NCBI RefSeq assembly: GCF_001586785.1
Contig: NZ_LUFH02000006.1
Span: 30,323-94,322 of the forward strand
Reading direction: 5' to 3'
Length of the DNA: 64,000 bases
From: Sphaerospermopsis aphanizomenoides BCCUSP55
GTDB taxonomy: Bacteria > Cyanobacteriota > Cyanobacteriia > Cyanobacteriales > Nostocaceae
Shown: positions 17,686 to 26,779 of the stretch, piece by piece
How the letters are laid out: every line of letters begins with the position of its first letter
Numbering within the stretch: the stretch's first letter is position 1
Program-made: the position numbers and the translations under genes
Notes under the pieces: model-generated
What the model saw: the letters and a program-made list of their open reading frames with translations, nothing else
Database searches by the model: none
What the model was told of the DNA's origin: nothing

Positions 17686-18873
17686 ATGACTCTTAAACTC
17701 ATATCGGCAAAAATCAAAAATTTTAAAAGCTTGGGAGATGTCGATTTAAATTTCCGAGATTTAACAATTCTAGTAGGAGCTAATGCTAGTGGTAAATCTA
17801 ATTCTTTAGAAGCTCTAGGTTTTCTTAATAGACTTTTGATGGCTACAAAGCTACCTCCTATAGAGTATATGGATAGAATTTTAAGAGTTGATCAAAAACA
17901 AATATTTTATGAAATTACTATAGAAGATGATGAAAATAATAAAGCAGAATATAGTATTTCAGTAAGTGTCAATGAAAATAATACTTTAATTGATAAAGAG
18001 TATCTTTTAGTCAACGGAATTGAAGTAATTAATATTAATAATGGCAAAGGAATAGTAAATGATGAAAATGGCGAAAATTCTCAAACATACCAATCAGATT
18101 CTGATGGTGATGGACTAGCATTAACAGATGCAGGTAAATATGGTAATAAACCGTTTACTAAAAAGTTGGCAAGCTATATCAAAGATTGGAAATTTTATGA
18201 TGTAGATCCTGATAGTGTCAGAATCTATCCTAGAATTCAAAAGAGAACTATAATTTATAAATCTGTACAAGGTGATGAAATAATACCTAGCCTTAATCCC
18301 AACGCTAGTAAAGCTCAAGAAATTCTACAGTATTGGGCTAAACATGATAAAAATAAATTTGATGAAATCAGTCAAGAACTATATGACTGTCTCAACATTA
18401 GGTTAGATATAGTTGAAGAAAAAGATGAAAAGCCACTGATTACAGTGCTTGAAGAAGATGGTAAAAAAATAGCCTTATCTAATATGTCAGATGGTACTTT
18501 GAGATTGATAGCTTATTTTATCCTGCTTTATCAATCTGATGTTCCATCTCTTATTGGTATTGAAGAACCTGAGAGAAATTTTCATCCTGGTATTTTACAA
18601 GATATTGCTGATATGATCAAAAGGTTATCCAAGAGAACACAAGTTATTTTTACAACTCATAGTTCTCAATTACTTGATTGTTTTTCTCCAGAGGAAATAT
18701 CATCTGACATTTCGGTAATTCTTTTAAGTCAGAAAGGAGAAATTGGCACAAAAGCTTGTCTACTGGATAGATTAGCAGCAAGCCGAGATGATTTTTCAGA
18801 TTGGATGAATGATTTTGGATTAGGTAGTGCAATTTATCATAGTCACTTAATTGAAGAAATTTTTGCTGGTTAA
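17686..18873 (+). CDS. AAA_21/SMC-like ATPase of a two-gene module
   Basis: A 395-aa ABC/SMC-type ATPase. It has Walker A GANASGKSN (residues 31-39), a degenerate signature LSNMSDGT (about 264), Walker B LIGIEEPERNFHP (about 288) and a switch His in TTHSS (about 323). A charged insertion at roughly residues 80-150 replaces the coiled coil of true SMC proteins. Such ATPases pair with nuclease or TOPRIM subunits in OLD, PARIS, Septu and similar anti-phage systems. The next gene starts two bases after the stop, so the two are cotranslated. The pair is more AT-rich than its neighbours, which suggests horizontal transfer. Confidence 0.8.
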   Translation: MTLKLISAKIKNFKSLGDVDLNFRDLTILVGANASGKSNSLEALGFLNRLLMATKLPPIEYMDRILRVDQKQIFYEITIEDDENNKAEYSISVSVNENNTLIDKEYLLVNGIEVININNGKGIVNDENGENSQTYQSDSDGDGLALTDAGKYGNKPFTKKLASYIKDWKFYDVDPDSVRIYPRIQKRTIIYKSVQGDEIIPSLNPNASKAQEILQYWAKHDKNKFDEISQELYDCLNIRLDIVEEKDEKPLITVLEEDGKKIALSNMSDGTLRLIAYFILLYQSDVPSLIGIEEPERNFHPGILQDIADMIKRLSKRTQVIFTTHSSQLLDCFSPEEISSDISVILLSQKGEIGTKACLLDRLAASRDDFSDWMNDFGLGSAIYHSHLIEEIFAG

Positions 18874-18874
18874 T

Positions 18875-19594
18875 ATGCCAAGTGTTCGTCTTTGGGTGCC
18901 GGAATCCGATTATGATCGGGATGCAGTTTACTGTATTGCTAATAAAATAGTCATTTTTTATGGTCGTAATGATATAAAGATCACAATTGGCTCTAAACAA
19001 GGCTTTAATACAGCCATACATCCAAAAAATAAAGATGGTTTAAAGAAGGCAGTAAACAGTTACTTAAAAAATGATGATTTAGTAATATTTCTTTTAGATT
19101 CAGATGGTAGACAATCCCAATCTCAAAGACGCAACGAAAAAAATTCTTTATTTAATCGAATTGAAGAGGTTGTTAACTCATTTGAAGGCAGAGTGAAATT
19201 TTTTCCGATGGTTCAAGAACTTGAAGCTTGGCTATTAGTTGATTGTTTAGGTATATGCTGCTACTTTACAAAAAATGCTGATAATCGAAAGAATAAAGAA
19301 TGGATCAGATTTGCTAATAGTAAACAACGTGGCCAAACAGATTTGATAGCAGAAGCTGAAGCAGGGGGAAATGGTGCAAAAGAATGTTTGACGGAGTTAT
19401 CAAACCAAATCTTAATTAAGAGCAATCCTCATCTTAAAGATAAACTTAAAAATTTAGAAGAAAGGAAATATCAAGAAAGTCAATCATTTAAAATTGCTGA
19501 ATATATTGAGATTAATCATCAAACTCTAAACAAGAATCAATCATTGCTAGAATTTTCCCAATGCTTACAACAATTAGCTAATGGTCAACAATAA
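18875..19594 (+). CDS. TOPRIM/DUF4276-like effector partner of the ATPase
   Basis: A 239-aa protein, chosen from the ATG that follows the ATPase stop by one base. It has an acidic strand end LLDSDG (about residue 74), then MVQELEAWLLVD (about 112), a pattern seen in DUF4276/DUF4435-like TOPRIM-fold proteins where D-x-D and E residues bind metal. Its basic C-terminal half has no recognised domain. Next to an AAA_21 ATPase this looks like the nuclease half of an abortive-infection system; that function is an inference. There is no membrane segment or signal peptide. Confidence 0.65.
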   Translation: MPSVRLWVPESDYDRDAVYCIANKIVIFYGRNDIKITIGSKQGFNTAIHPKNKDGLKKAVNSYLKNDDLVIFLLDSDGRQSQSQRRNEKNSLFNRIEEVVNSFEGRVKFFPMVQELEAWLLVDCLGICCYFTKNADNRKNKEWIRFANSKQRGQTDLIAEAEAGGNGAKECLTELSNQILIKSNPHLKDKLKNLEERKYQESQSFKIAEYIEINHQTLNKNQSLLEFSQCLQQLANGQQ

Positions 19595-19599
19595 TCTTA

Positions 19600-19637
19600 C
19601 CCCAAATTATGCCAACAAATTATGTAAAAATTTGGGG
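19600..19637. terminator. Bidirectional hairpin between converging genes
   Basis: CCCCAAATT (19600-19608) pairs perfectly with AATTTGGGG (19629-19637) between the convergent TOPRIM gene and mrpB. It likely ends both transcripts. Confidence 0.65.
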
Positions 19638-19682
19638 ATATTCTTCCTTATCTTCCTTACGTAAAAACCCTCAAACTAACAA

Positions 19683-20345
19683 CTACAACAAACCCCGATA
19701 ACGAATAAAAATCAAAACCACAGCCCAAGAACCTAACGCCACCTTCACAGCAACGATAATATTTAATATCGGCAAAATTCCCCCACTAAATAATGCTCCT
19801 AACTCGCCATGTGGTAACTCGAACCCGGACAAAGTTATCACTGATAAAACGATAAAAACCAACACTGAAACCTTCTCCCAAGCAGCAGCGTGCCAACGTT
19901 GGTAAATATCCTGCATCCATTGATAGGATGAAGTAATTGCTATTAATCCTATCGCTGTTCCACCAGCTACACCCGCAGCAAAACCACCACCAGGACTTAA
20001 ATGTCCTCTAATTGCTAATTCTATACCTACTAACGCTGCAATTGTCGCACCCAAACGAGCTAAAATTATGGATGGTTGATCTTTGAATTGATAAATAGTG
20101 CAGGATGGATTTTCATTAGCTAATAAAAAATTACATCCCAGAATCGCAATAGTAAATACAATCACTTCAAAGATTGTGTCATAAAGGCGATTTCTGAAAA
20201 TAATCCCTGATACCGCATTAACAACACCACTTTCCCTAACTACTGTTTCCGTGATAGAAATATCTGGTAAGTCAGATGCTGACTCAGGCATAATCAGCAT
20301 TTTTACAAACAAAGCTATTCCAGCTAAAATGTAAACCCATTTCAT
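19683..20345 (-). CDS. mrpB: Mrp antiporter subunit B
   Basis: Last gene of the Mrp operon, 220 aa. The N-terminal third (helix, then VVNAVSGIIFRNRLYDTIFEV) corresponds to the end of a MrpA/MbhE-type module. The rest is the MnhB domain with LAIRGHLSPGGGFAAGVAGGTAIGL, where the conserved His and glycines sit. It is an integral membrane part of the multi-subunit Na+/H+ antiporter. The ATG at 20345 overlaps the stop of the preceding gene (ATGA), with AGGAGAG upstream. Confidence 0.88.
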   Translation of the reverse strand: MKWVYILAGIALFVKMLIMPESASDLPDISITETVVRESGVVNAVSGIIFRNRLYDTIFEVIVFTIAILGCNFLLANENPSCTIYQFKDQPSIILARLGATIAALVGIELAIRGHLSPGGGFAAGVAGGTAIGLIAITSSYQWMQDIYQRWHAAAWEKVSVLVFIVLSVITLSGFELPHGELGALFSGGILPILNIIVAVKVALGSWAVVLIFIRYRGLL

Positions 20346-20908
20346 GTATGCTTCTCTCCTGAATCTGAAACATTGACATAGTTTAAACTTGTGTTTTGTG
20401 ATGAAATTTCACTTTCAATAATGTTATAAATGCGCTGTACTCTAATCGCAGTTTGGTAAGTTTCCTGTGTTTGATTATTTGCTGTTAATGGCGCACAGGT
20501 AGCATGAACTTCTTTTTCCGTTAACGCCTTTTGCAAACACTGGTTACTGTTATAAGGTACGAGTTCTAAACGCATATAATGTTTTTTGAAAATGCTGCGA
20601 AAGTCGTTGATAAGTTCTTGAAAATTGCTATCTTGATTTTTTTCTATTAATTGATTTTCAATCACACCTAAACGCAAAACTAAGGATGAACGAACAGCAA
20701 TTGCATAGAGGGCAATAGATAACATTGTTCCCATTAATGCTTCTGTTAAAGCCACATCTGCCGCCCCTAAAACTGCATCTACCATCGCCGCTATTGCACC
20801 CAAAACCCCACGCAGAATTAAGGCGTGATAAGGGTTAACTTGAGTTACTAACATCCCCGCAGTTAGAGGTAACAAAGCAATAATTATATAGAGATAAGAA
20901 TCATTCAT
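20342..20908 (-). CDS. mrpA: Mrp antiporter subunit A C-terminal (DUF4040/MbhD-like) protein
   Basis: The first ~80 residues form three hydrophobic segments with the DUF4040 pattern (LRGVLGAIAAMVDAVLGAADVALTEALMG) that is the C-terminal part of full MrpA in other bacteria. Here it is a separate 188-aa protein, followed by a soluble, charged extension of about 100 residues that I do not recognise. The start ATG 20908, with AAGAGG upstream, overlaps the end of mrpG by a few bases. The large N-terminal antiporter half of MrpA is missing, as is usual for cyanobacterial mrp operons. Confidence 0.78.
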   Translation of the reverse strand: MNDSYLYIIIALLPLTAGMLVTQVNPYHALILRGVLGAIAAMVDAVLGAADVALTEALMGTMLSIALYAIAVRSSLVLRLGVIENQLIEKNQDSNFQELINDFRSIFKKHYMRLELVPYNSNQCLQKALTEKEVHATCAPLTANNQTQETYQTAIRVQRIYNIIESEISSQNTSLNYVNVSDSGEKHT

Positions 20909-21179
20909 TTTTTGCCTCTTGAGTTGAACAATATGCGATGACATAACCAAGCATGGTATTCCAAATTGCTAAGGAAATAAGTCCTAAAATCAGTAATGGC
21001 CATTCGCTGGGTATTTTCATTAAAAGTCCAACGATAATCAACATTGAACCCAGAGTATCTGTCACCGAAAGACCATGTAATTTGAATAATACTGATCTAT
21101 TGCTGACTAAATGAGAAGTACCCCAAAACCAGAAAAATAAGCCTATGCCTATCAAGGTATAACTAATAATAGTAATCAT
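20901..21179 (-). CDS. mrpG: Mrp antiporter subunit G
   Basis: A 92-aa protein with three membrane helices and the MnhG pattern VLFKLHGLSVTDTLGSMLIIVGLLM. It overlaps mrpF by 4 nt (ATGA) and the following gene by 8 nt, so it is translated as part of the operon. Confidence 0.88.
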   Translation of the reverse strand: MITIISYTLIGIGLFFWFWGTSHLVSNRSVLFKLHGLSVTDTLGSMLIIVGLLMKIPSEWPLLILGLISLAIWNTMLGYVIAYCSTQEAKNE

Positions 21180-21433
21180 GCTTCATTTAACCTTCTTAAA
21201 ATATGTGCTAATAACATGAAGCCGGCATTGCCAACACTCAACATAATTGCGGCTACTACACCTATCATCCAATCATCACGCAAAACGGAAATGACTAAAA
21301 TTATGATGGCTGATTTGCTAGAAGCACTGCCAAAAGCTAACATTTTCTGCCAAGTATCATCTGTTTTCCAAGCTTCATAAATGGGGATAAGTAAAGCTGC
21401 AATCATGGCGATTAAAACTATTTCTAAATTCAT
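21176..21433 (-). CDS. mrpF: Mrp antiporter subunit F
   Basis: A small 85-aa, three-helix protein at the MnhF position of the operon. It is divergent: MnhF normally has RxxxGP/D motifs in the second helix, here replaced by SASSKSAIIILVISVLRDDW. It starts 2 nt after the mrpE stop and shares ATGA with mrpG. Assignment rests on size, topology and gene order. Confidence 0.82.
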   Translation of the reverse strand: MNLEIVLIAMIAALLIPIYEAWKTDDTWQKMLAFGSASSKSAIIILVISVLRDDWMIGVVAAIMLSVGNAGFMLLAHILRRLNEA

Positions 21434-21435
21434 GA

Positions 21436-21819
21436 TTATCTACCCCTGGGTTTAATGTAGTGGACTTCATAAGAACCTTCTTCTTCGTGGTGTCTTACAA
21501 CTATGGTTTTAGGTGTAAAAGTAATCAGAAATATATCTATGAAAACTAGAAGAGGAGAACGCTTCAGCTTCACTGTTTCCATGATAATTTCTTCTTGATT
21601 ATGGGGACGCAAGATAATTTCAAATGCCTCCTTAAAAGCTACAGGAATAGCAACAAAAATTTGACTGCTCACCTTAAACCATTCTGTTAATTTTTCTCTT
21701 GATGTGTAACCACGTGGTAAGATAAGGGCAATTGTTACGCCGATGATAATATTTATCAAACTCACATCAGAAGTGAGTAAAAACCAAATTGTTAATCTTA
21801 ATATTAAATGTCCAATCAT
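21436..21819 (-). CDS. mrpE: Mrp antiporter subunit E
   Basis: A 127-aa MnhE protein with two N-terminal membrane segments and a cytoplasmic C-terminal domain (TPKTIVVRHHEEEGSYEVHYIKPRGR). I take ATG 21819, which shares ATGA with the mrpD stop; a TTG 15 nt upstream is less likely. Confidence 0.87.
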   Translation of the reverse strand: MIGHLILRLTIWFLLTSDVSLINIIIGVTIALILPRGYTSREKLTEWFKVSSQIFVAIPVAFKEAFEIILRPHNQEEIIMETVKLKRSPLLVFIDIFLITFTPKTIVVRHHEEEGSYEVHYIKPRGR

Positions 21820-23249
21820 GCTAATACCATCCAAAACAGCAATATTAAAGTTAGACTCATGACACCAACCAAATGCTCAAATTTCTCCCATACACGGGGT
21901 ATATATATTGCTAACTGTTTGAAAATCAAATGATATGCTAACCAACCAGCGGCGATAGTTATAATGGCTTTGAGAATATCCGCAGTATTATAAGCCTGTA
22001 AATAGACTACATTTGCCGCAAATAAACCAGTGATTAAGAATATTACTGCTACCCAAAAACCGGGTTTTGCTTGCTGTTCATCATCTTTTTTATGGGGTAA
22101 AAAGATGAATTTAGCAAAGGATATGGCTGTACCTACTGCTGCCACATTCATGGCTATAAACTGCCAAGAAACTAAATTTTTCATGGTTAACACCTTTGCC
22201 CCAAAACCTGCCAACAAAGGAAAACCAGAAATTGATAAACTAGCTATCACTAAGGGTATCCAAATTGTTGTGTTAATAGATTTATATTGCAGTTCTTTAA
22301 AATTGCGACTGGGTAAAGAACCCGCAGTCAAAAATAAAGATGATTTTACTAATCCATGGGTGAGTGTATAAAAACCACCTACTGCTGGTGCAGCCAAAAT
22401 AAAGCCTAACTGGGATATGGTATGAAAAGCCAACATCCGTTTTGTGTCTTTTTCTAAAACGGCATAGGATACACCCATTAAAGCTGTTCCTACACCTAAA
22501 ATTATGACGATATTATTAATTTCTTCAGAAAGAAATGCACAACGTAATAAAGGTAAAACACTGGCTTTAACAACAATACCTGAAAGTAAGGCAGAAACTG
22601 GTGTTTCTGATTCTGAATGTGTTAAAGGTAGCCATAAACCGGAGACAAAAATTCCAGCTTTAACTAATAGTCCGAGAAAAATTAATGCTAATGCTTCCGG
22701 TGGTGAACCTTTTAAACTTGCAAAACTAAAAGAATGATTTGTTTGATAAGCCAGCACTGCACCAACCAGATAAAATAACATGGCTACATTGCTAACAAAA
22801 AGATAGCGTAAGCCTACCCAAATTGAGCGATCGCTACGGGAATATGCAATTAATAAAAAAGCAGCAATCCCACTTACTTCTAAGGCTACGTATAAACTGA
22901 CGAAATCTGCACAGACAAAAGCAGCATTTAAGCTACCATGCACAAGCAGAGTTTGAGCATAGAAAAAAGCGTTTTTATCACTACTCCAACAGTAGAAAAC
23001 AACAGCAGCCGTCACCAAAGCATTGGTTAAAATAAAGTAGCCACTTAACTGATCAGCTTCTAAAGTCACACCGAAACTATCCAGTAAATTCAGTTTTATC
23101 GGTGATGGTTCTAGAAATAGTTGTATAGCATAAGCTGCTGAAGCAATTGTTCCCCACAATGCCAAATGTCGGTTAAGTTGGGGAACTAAAAAAATGATGA
23201 ACCCTAGAAAAAATGGGATGCCAATCCAAGCAATGGTAATTGTATTCAT
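21816..23249 (-). CDS. mrpD: Mrp antiporter subunit D (proton-pumping NuoN/NdhB-like)
   Basis: A 477-aa polytopic protein of the proton-conducting antiporter family shared with complex I subunits ND2/4/5. The key Glu in transmembrane helix 5 (YVALEVSGIAAFLLIAYSR), the conserved Lys (FLGLLVKAGIFVSGLWLPLTHSESETPVSALLSGIVVKAS) and YAVLEKDTKRMLAFHTISQLGFI are all present, so the channel looks functional. It couples Na+ efflux to H+ entry together with the other Mrp subunits. Its start overlaps the mrpC stop (ATGA). Confidence 0.92.
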   Translation of the reverse strand: MNTITIAWIGIPFFLGFIIFLVPQLNRHLALWGTIASAAYAIQLFLEPSPIKLNLLDSFGVTLEADQLSGYFILTNALVTAAVVFYCWSSDKNAFFYAQTLLVHGSLNAAFVCADFVSLYVALEVSGIAAFLLIAYSRSDRSIWVGLRYLFVSNVAMLFYLVGAVLAYQTNHSFSFASLKGSPPEALALIFLGLLVKAGIFVSGLWLPLTHSESETPVSALLSGIVVKASVLPLLRCAFLSEEINNIVIILGVGTALMGVSYAVLEKDTKRMLAFHTISQLGFILAAPAVGGFYTLTHGLVKSSLFLTAGSLPSRNFKELQYKSINTTIWIPLVIASLSISGFPLLAGFGAKVLTMKNLVSWQFIAMNVAAVGTAISFAKFIFLPHKKDDEQQAKPGFWVAVIFLITGLFAANVVYLQAYNTADILKAIITIAAGWLAYHLIFKQLAIYIPRVWEKFEHLVGVMSLTLILLFWMVLA

Positions 23250-23581
23250 GGTGTGTTATTTTTCTCGATTTCGTTGCTTTCTAATGTGGGATTATCCCGT
23301 GCCAATTTCATCACACCGACTAGCATCAAAGCTTGAATCGAAAAACCGATGACGATTGCTGTTAAAATTACTGCTTGGGGAACAGGATCAGCGTAAATAG
23401 GTTTTTTCACCTCATCAAGAATGGGAGTAAATAAACCCTCTCGTGATGCAATAAATACATAAAAGGCAATCACCCCCGTACTCATCACATCCATTGAAAC
23501 AATCTTCATCACCAGGTTTTTTTTGAGGATGATGCCGAAAAATCCGCACAGTATTGTTGCCAGTACGCACGCTTCTAACAC
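23246..23581 (-). CDS. mrpC: Mrp antiporter subunit C (NuoK-like), first gene of the operon
   Basis: A 111-aa, three-helix MnhC/NuoK-type protein (VLATILCGFFGIILKKNLVMKIVSMDV; later PVPQAVILTAIVIGFSIQALMLVG). The GTG start at 23581 opens the seven-gene operon mrpC-D-E-F-G-A-B, in which every junction overlaps or nearly so. The 188-bp gap to the divergent ATPase gene should contain the promoter. Mrp complexes give Na+ and alkali tolerance; in cyanobacteria they also support Na+-dependent bicarbonate uptake by maintaining the Na+ gradient. Confidence 0.9.
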   Translation of the reverse strand: MLEACVLATILCGFFGIILKKNLVMKIVSMDVMSTGVIAFYVFIASREGLFTPILDEVKKPIYADPVPQAVILTAIVIGFSIQALMLVGVMKLARDNPTLESNEIEKNNTP

Positions 23582-23769
23582 GGGAATTACCTATTTAATA
23601 AGGGATAGAGGATGTGTCCCATACTTCTGTTAGAAGTTGGGAATGTGGATATTAGGTTTTATGTTCAGTTATTTAAAGTGTTAAATTACTAATAGCACGA
23701 CTTTTTAGTGCCAACAACATTACTGCACTAAAATATTGCAATAGTTATCATAATTACACCAAATGATTT

Positions 23770-24897
23770 ATGTTGTCTTCAATAGCGCGAACCATAACCA
23801 GAGACGAGAAACCCGTGAACTTAAACTTATCTACTTCTTTACAATTAATTGGACGTTCATTAGAATTTCAGCGCATTGTAGAAATACTTGCACAGGATGG
23901 TGATTTGCTGATTACTGGAGTACCTGGAAGTGGAAGACGGACTTTAGTCAGAGTTGCAGCGCAGGAAGTGAGTGCTGTTGTCTTGGAGATAGACTGTATC
24001 CGCGCTACAGATGGCGAGAGATTTTTGCAATTATTAGCAGAAGCGATTAATCAAAATTGGGAAGCAAAAAAAATAGAAACTTGGGTTAATCAAACCGCGA
24101 GTGACTTTTTTATATTTAATGCAGAAAGTAAACTTAAATTATTGCATTATTTGAATCAAAAACAGCTATGGCAAGCATTTATTATTTTACTGGAACTATT
24201 ACAAATTATGGCTGCTGATTTAAATCAGCGAGTAGTATTGATTTTACAGAGTTTCCCGCATATTCGTTCTTGGGATCGCAATAGTTTATGGGAATCAACC
24301 TTTAGACGCGAAGTCAAAGCAAACCCTAATGTTAGTTACGTTTTGCTGGCGACAATTGCTGAAACAAGCCATCATCAAGATGATAGTAACTACCCGCTAG
24401 AAGCCATCCAATTAGCTCCTTTAGCTAAAGATGTTTTAGCATTGTGGGCTAGAGAGATTTTGCATACAGAAAACCTCAAATTTGATCCTCATTCAAGAGC
24501 ATTACAAATATTCTTAGATACAGTTCAGGGAAATATTGGCGATGCGATGGTCTTAATTCGCAGATTATTAAATTTGCAGCATTCACAAGGATTAATTACT
24601 GAACAAGAAGTCCAACAAGTAATTGAAGCCATCCTGAAAGATTTATCCATCACCTATGAATCTTTATTGATGTTATTACCTGCAAGCCAAATACATCTTT
24701 TAGAATGTTTAGCTGTTGATCCTACAGACAAACCACAAAGTAAAGAATATATTCAAAAACATGGACTGTCTAGAGGCGGAAGTCTGCAAGGTGCTTTAAC
24801 TGGGTTACAAAATAAAGGTTTAATTTACAGTGCTGAACAGGGTTATCGGTTAGCTTTACCTTTATTGGCTTTGTGGTTAAGACAACGGTTGAGTTGA
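23770..24897 (+). CDS. P-loop AAA/STAND-like ATPase, conserved hypothetical
   Basis: A 375-aa soluble protein. Residues 25-60 hold LIGRSLEFQRIVEIL and the Walker A GVPGSGRRTL. LNQRVVLILQSFPHIRSW is the likely Walker B strand. A winged-helix-like end (HLLECLAVDPTDKPQSKEYIQKHGLSRGGSLQGALTGLQNKGLIY) resembles the ATPase plus winged-helix build of archaeal-type MoxR/STAND proteins. No partner gene identifies its role. It is divergent from mrpC. The ATG at 23770 has no clear ribosome site. Confidence 0.7.
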   Translation: MLSSIARTITRDEKPVNLNLSTSLQLIGRSLEFQRIVEILAQDGDLLITGVPGSGRRTLVRVAAQEVSAVVLEIDCIRATDGERFLQLLAEAINQNWEAKKIETWVNQTASDFFIFNAESKLKLLHYLNQKQLWQAFIILLELLQIMAADLNQRVVLILQSFPHIRSWDRNSLWESTFRREVKANPNVSYVLLATIAETSHHQDDSNYPLEAIQLAPLAKDVLALWAREILHTENLKFDPHSRALQIFLDTVQGNIGDAMVLIRRLLNLQHSQGLITEQEVQQVIEAILKDLSITYESLLMLLPASQIHLLECLAVDPTDKPQSKEYIQKHGLSRGGSLQGALTGLQNKGLIYSAEQGYRLALPLLALWLRQRLS

Positions 24898-25160
24898 TGT
24901 CAGAATCAGGATTTTTAGGATGAAATAATCAAATTATCTAAATCAGAATTTAGAGAAAAATTCACAAACATATCTAACAATTCGGGAGCATCCCCATGAA
25001 ATAAAAAATAACCGCAGCAAAACGAAAAACTCTTTTCACCCATCTTAACTTTGTGTTCTTTGCGTGCTTTGCGGTTGATTCATATCAAGCCTGGGAGCAA
25101 TTGCCTTTCTTGCCAAAAAATCAACTTACACATTTGGGATGCTGCCAACAATTCTAACCA
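24898..25160. other. Intergenic region with CACAAAG-type repeat
   Basis: Between the converging ATPase and queD genes. It contains one copy of the TTTGTGTTCTTTGCGTGCTTTGCGG repeat family (25049-25076). No gene is seen. Confidence 0.5.
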
Positions 25161-25550
25161 TCAATCATCCTCATATTCTGCCCAAGAATTAGGAGTTTCT
25201 GAAACTGCGACCTTAAGTTTTACATCCTGCGGTAATCGCTTTTTGGTTTCATCATAAATATATTTAGCAATCATCTCCGCAGTTGTTTCATATTCAGGAG
25301 GTAAAATTTCATTCAGAACACAATGATCTAAACCTCCTTGGGTGACATCTTTTTTAGCCCAACGTAAGCTTCTAAAATCAGCAACCATAACGGGGTGAGG
25401 ACAGTATTCTGAAGAATGTAACTGTGATGATTTTGCTTCGATTTTGACCCTATAAGTGTGACCATGCATTCTCCCACAAGGACCATTATAGTCTTTGATG
25501 TAGTGGGCGCTATCAAACGTGAATTCTGTTAATAATTTCCATTTGGGCAT
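25161..25550 (-). CDS. queD: 6-pyruvoyltetrahydropterin synthase/QueD family protein
   Basis: QueD converts dihydroneopterin triphosphate to 6-carboxytetrahydropterin in queuosine/7-deazaguanine synthesis. The 129-aa protein has zinc-binding His residues (FDSAHYI and RMHGHTYRV), the catalytic Cys in GPCGRMHGH, and the catalytic His/Asp region GLDHCVLNEILP with PTAE-like YETTAEMIAKYI and the terminal Glu (AVSETPNSWAEY). All expected motifs are present. It is a stand-alone gene; queC and queE are not nearby. Confidence 0.9.
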   Translation of the reverse strand: MPKWKLLTEFTFDSAHYIKDYNGPCGRMHGHTYRVKIEAKSSQLHSSEYCPHPVMVADFRSLRWAKKDVTQGGLDHCVLNEILPPEYETTAEMIAKYIYDETKKRLPQDVKLKVAVSETPNSWAEYEDD

Positions 25551-26263
25551 TTTAATATCACCTCAATATAGTCATCCTGTTGAATTTGTTGAATTTATGG
25601 ACTTACAGCAGTCAGTAGTTAAACCATTTTGGTAAATGGCTGTTTCACTCTTGTTTTGTACTGCATTCACCGCTTATCGGCTGTAATTGTCAACACAAAG
25701 AACTTTTAACAGGCAAAAGGAAAGTTTAACCTAAATTTGTACTGATGTTAACTCAATCTTTGCTTACGCCGTATGTCTTAGTAAGAAGATTGTGTATAGA
25801 AAAAATAAATTCCACTATATCTATCGGGTTGTGAATGTATAATTTACTGTACCGCTTTACCATCAGACAAACAATCATCAATCCAAAGTTGCTGTTCACT
25901 GCGATTAAGAAATCTAAATTTACAAACCTGCAACTGATCTACATACACGGTGTTGCTGGTCAATGAAGAAAAAAATAAGTGTGACACAGCCATTTACCAA
26001 GATAGCTTTACTACTGACTGAAAGTAGGGTATGAGGTTTAGGGACTAAATGCCCAGACCCTGCAAGTATCTATGCAGAAAGAGATAAAAATAGCTCTCGA
26101 TACATATAGTGCTTTCAATACAGTGTCCTGATTTTTAACCTCTGATTTTTAATTATAGGATTCCCCACACACTACACCCCTTTCATTGCTGACTGGTGAC
26201 TGCTGCTATCAAGTTTGAGTTATTTTCCCTAGGCAATTTTTCCATCCAACTTTAGGAGTACAA
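25551..26263. other. Intergenic region, no gene seen
   Basis: About 700 bases of AT-rich sequence between divergent queD and the hydroxylase-like gene. I could not support any coding or RNA gene. Its length would allow one small ncRNA, but no T-tract hairpin stands out. Confidence 0.4.
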
Positions 26264-26779
26264 ATGCTTGAGGCTATCGTTGTTGCTTGGTTGTTACTGT
26301 TTTTAGGCGATTTCCTGTCAACTTTCTTTTATCATGTACCTCAGCACGTTTTTGGTAGCCTTCATCTAACAACACACCACTCTTGGAAAAAGGATTTTCG
26401 GCACTATGCTATTTTAACATTCAATTATCAGGTGCTTTTAGATGGTATATTAGGCGCACTACCATACCTGCTTGTAGCATTATTCCTCTGGTCTTTCTCT
26501 CCTGTTGGTGTGATTTGTGGTTTGCTGTTAGGTCAGTTTCATGTGTGGTGGAGACATATCACAGCTTTAGGATGGCAAACTCCTCAACTTGTCACTCTGT
26601 TATGTGGATTGCTATTTATCACCACTCCCGAACAACATTGGCTGCATCATCAAAAAACTAATTTGGGTTTTGGCGATATTTTCACATTTTTTGACTACCC
26701 TGCTAAAACTTGGATGCGCTGGTTGCGCTTAGTAAGACTTCATTTACGTGATTATTCGGTACATCGTGCTTCTAGTTAA
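26264..26779 (+). CDS. Fatty acid hydroxylase/desaturase-like membrane protein
   Basis: A 171-aa membrane protein with histidine clusters typical of the di-iron hydroxylase superfamily: HHSWKKDFRHYA near residue 45, GQFHVWWRH near 94, and EQHWLHHQKT near 129. Three to four hydrophobic segments surround them. It is shorter than usual family members (about 230-300 aa), which could mean a compact subfamily. The substrate is unknown. The ATG follows TTTAGGAGTAC. A strong terminator follows. Confidence 0.7.
   Translation: MLEAIVVAWLLLFLGDFLSTFFYHVPQHVFGSLHLTTHHSWKKDFRHYAILTFNYQVLLDGILGALPYLLVALFLWSFSPVGVICGLLLGQFHVWWRHITALGWQTPQLVTLLCGLLFITTPEQHWLHHQKTNLGFGDIFTFFDYPAKTWMRWLRLVRLHLRDYSVHRASS

Noticed and set aside
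25051..25257. 68-aa plus-strand reading frame overlapping queD
   Set aside because: It lies antisense to queD and begins in a dispersed repeat.
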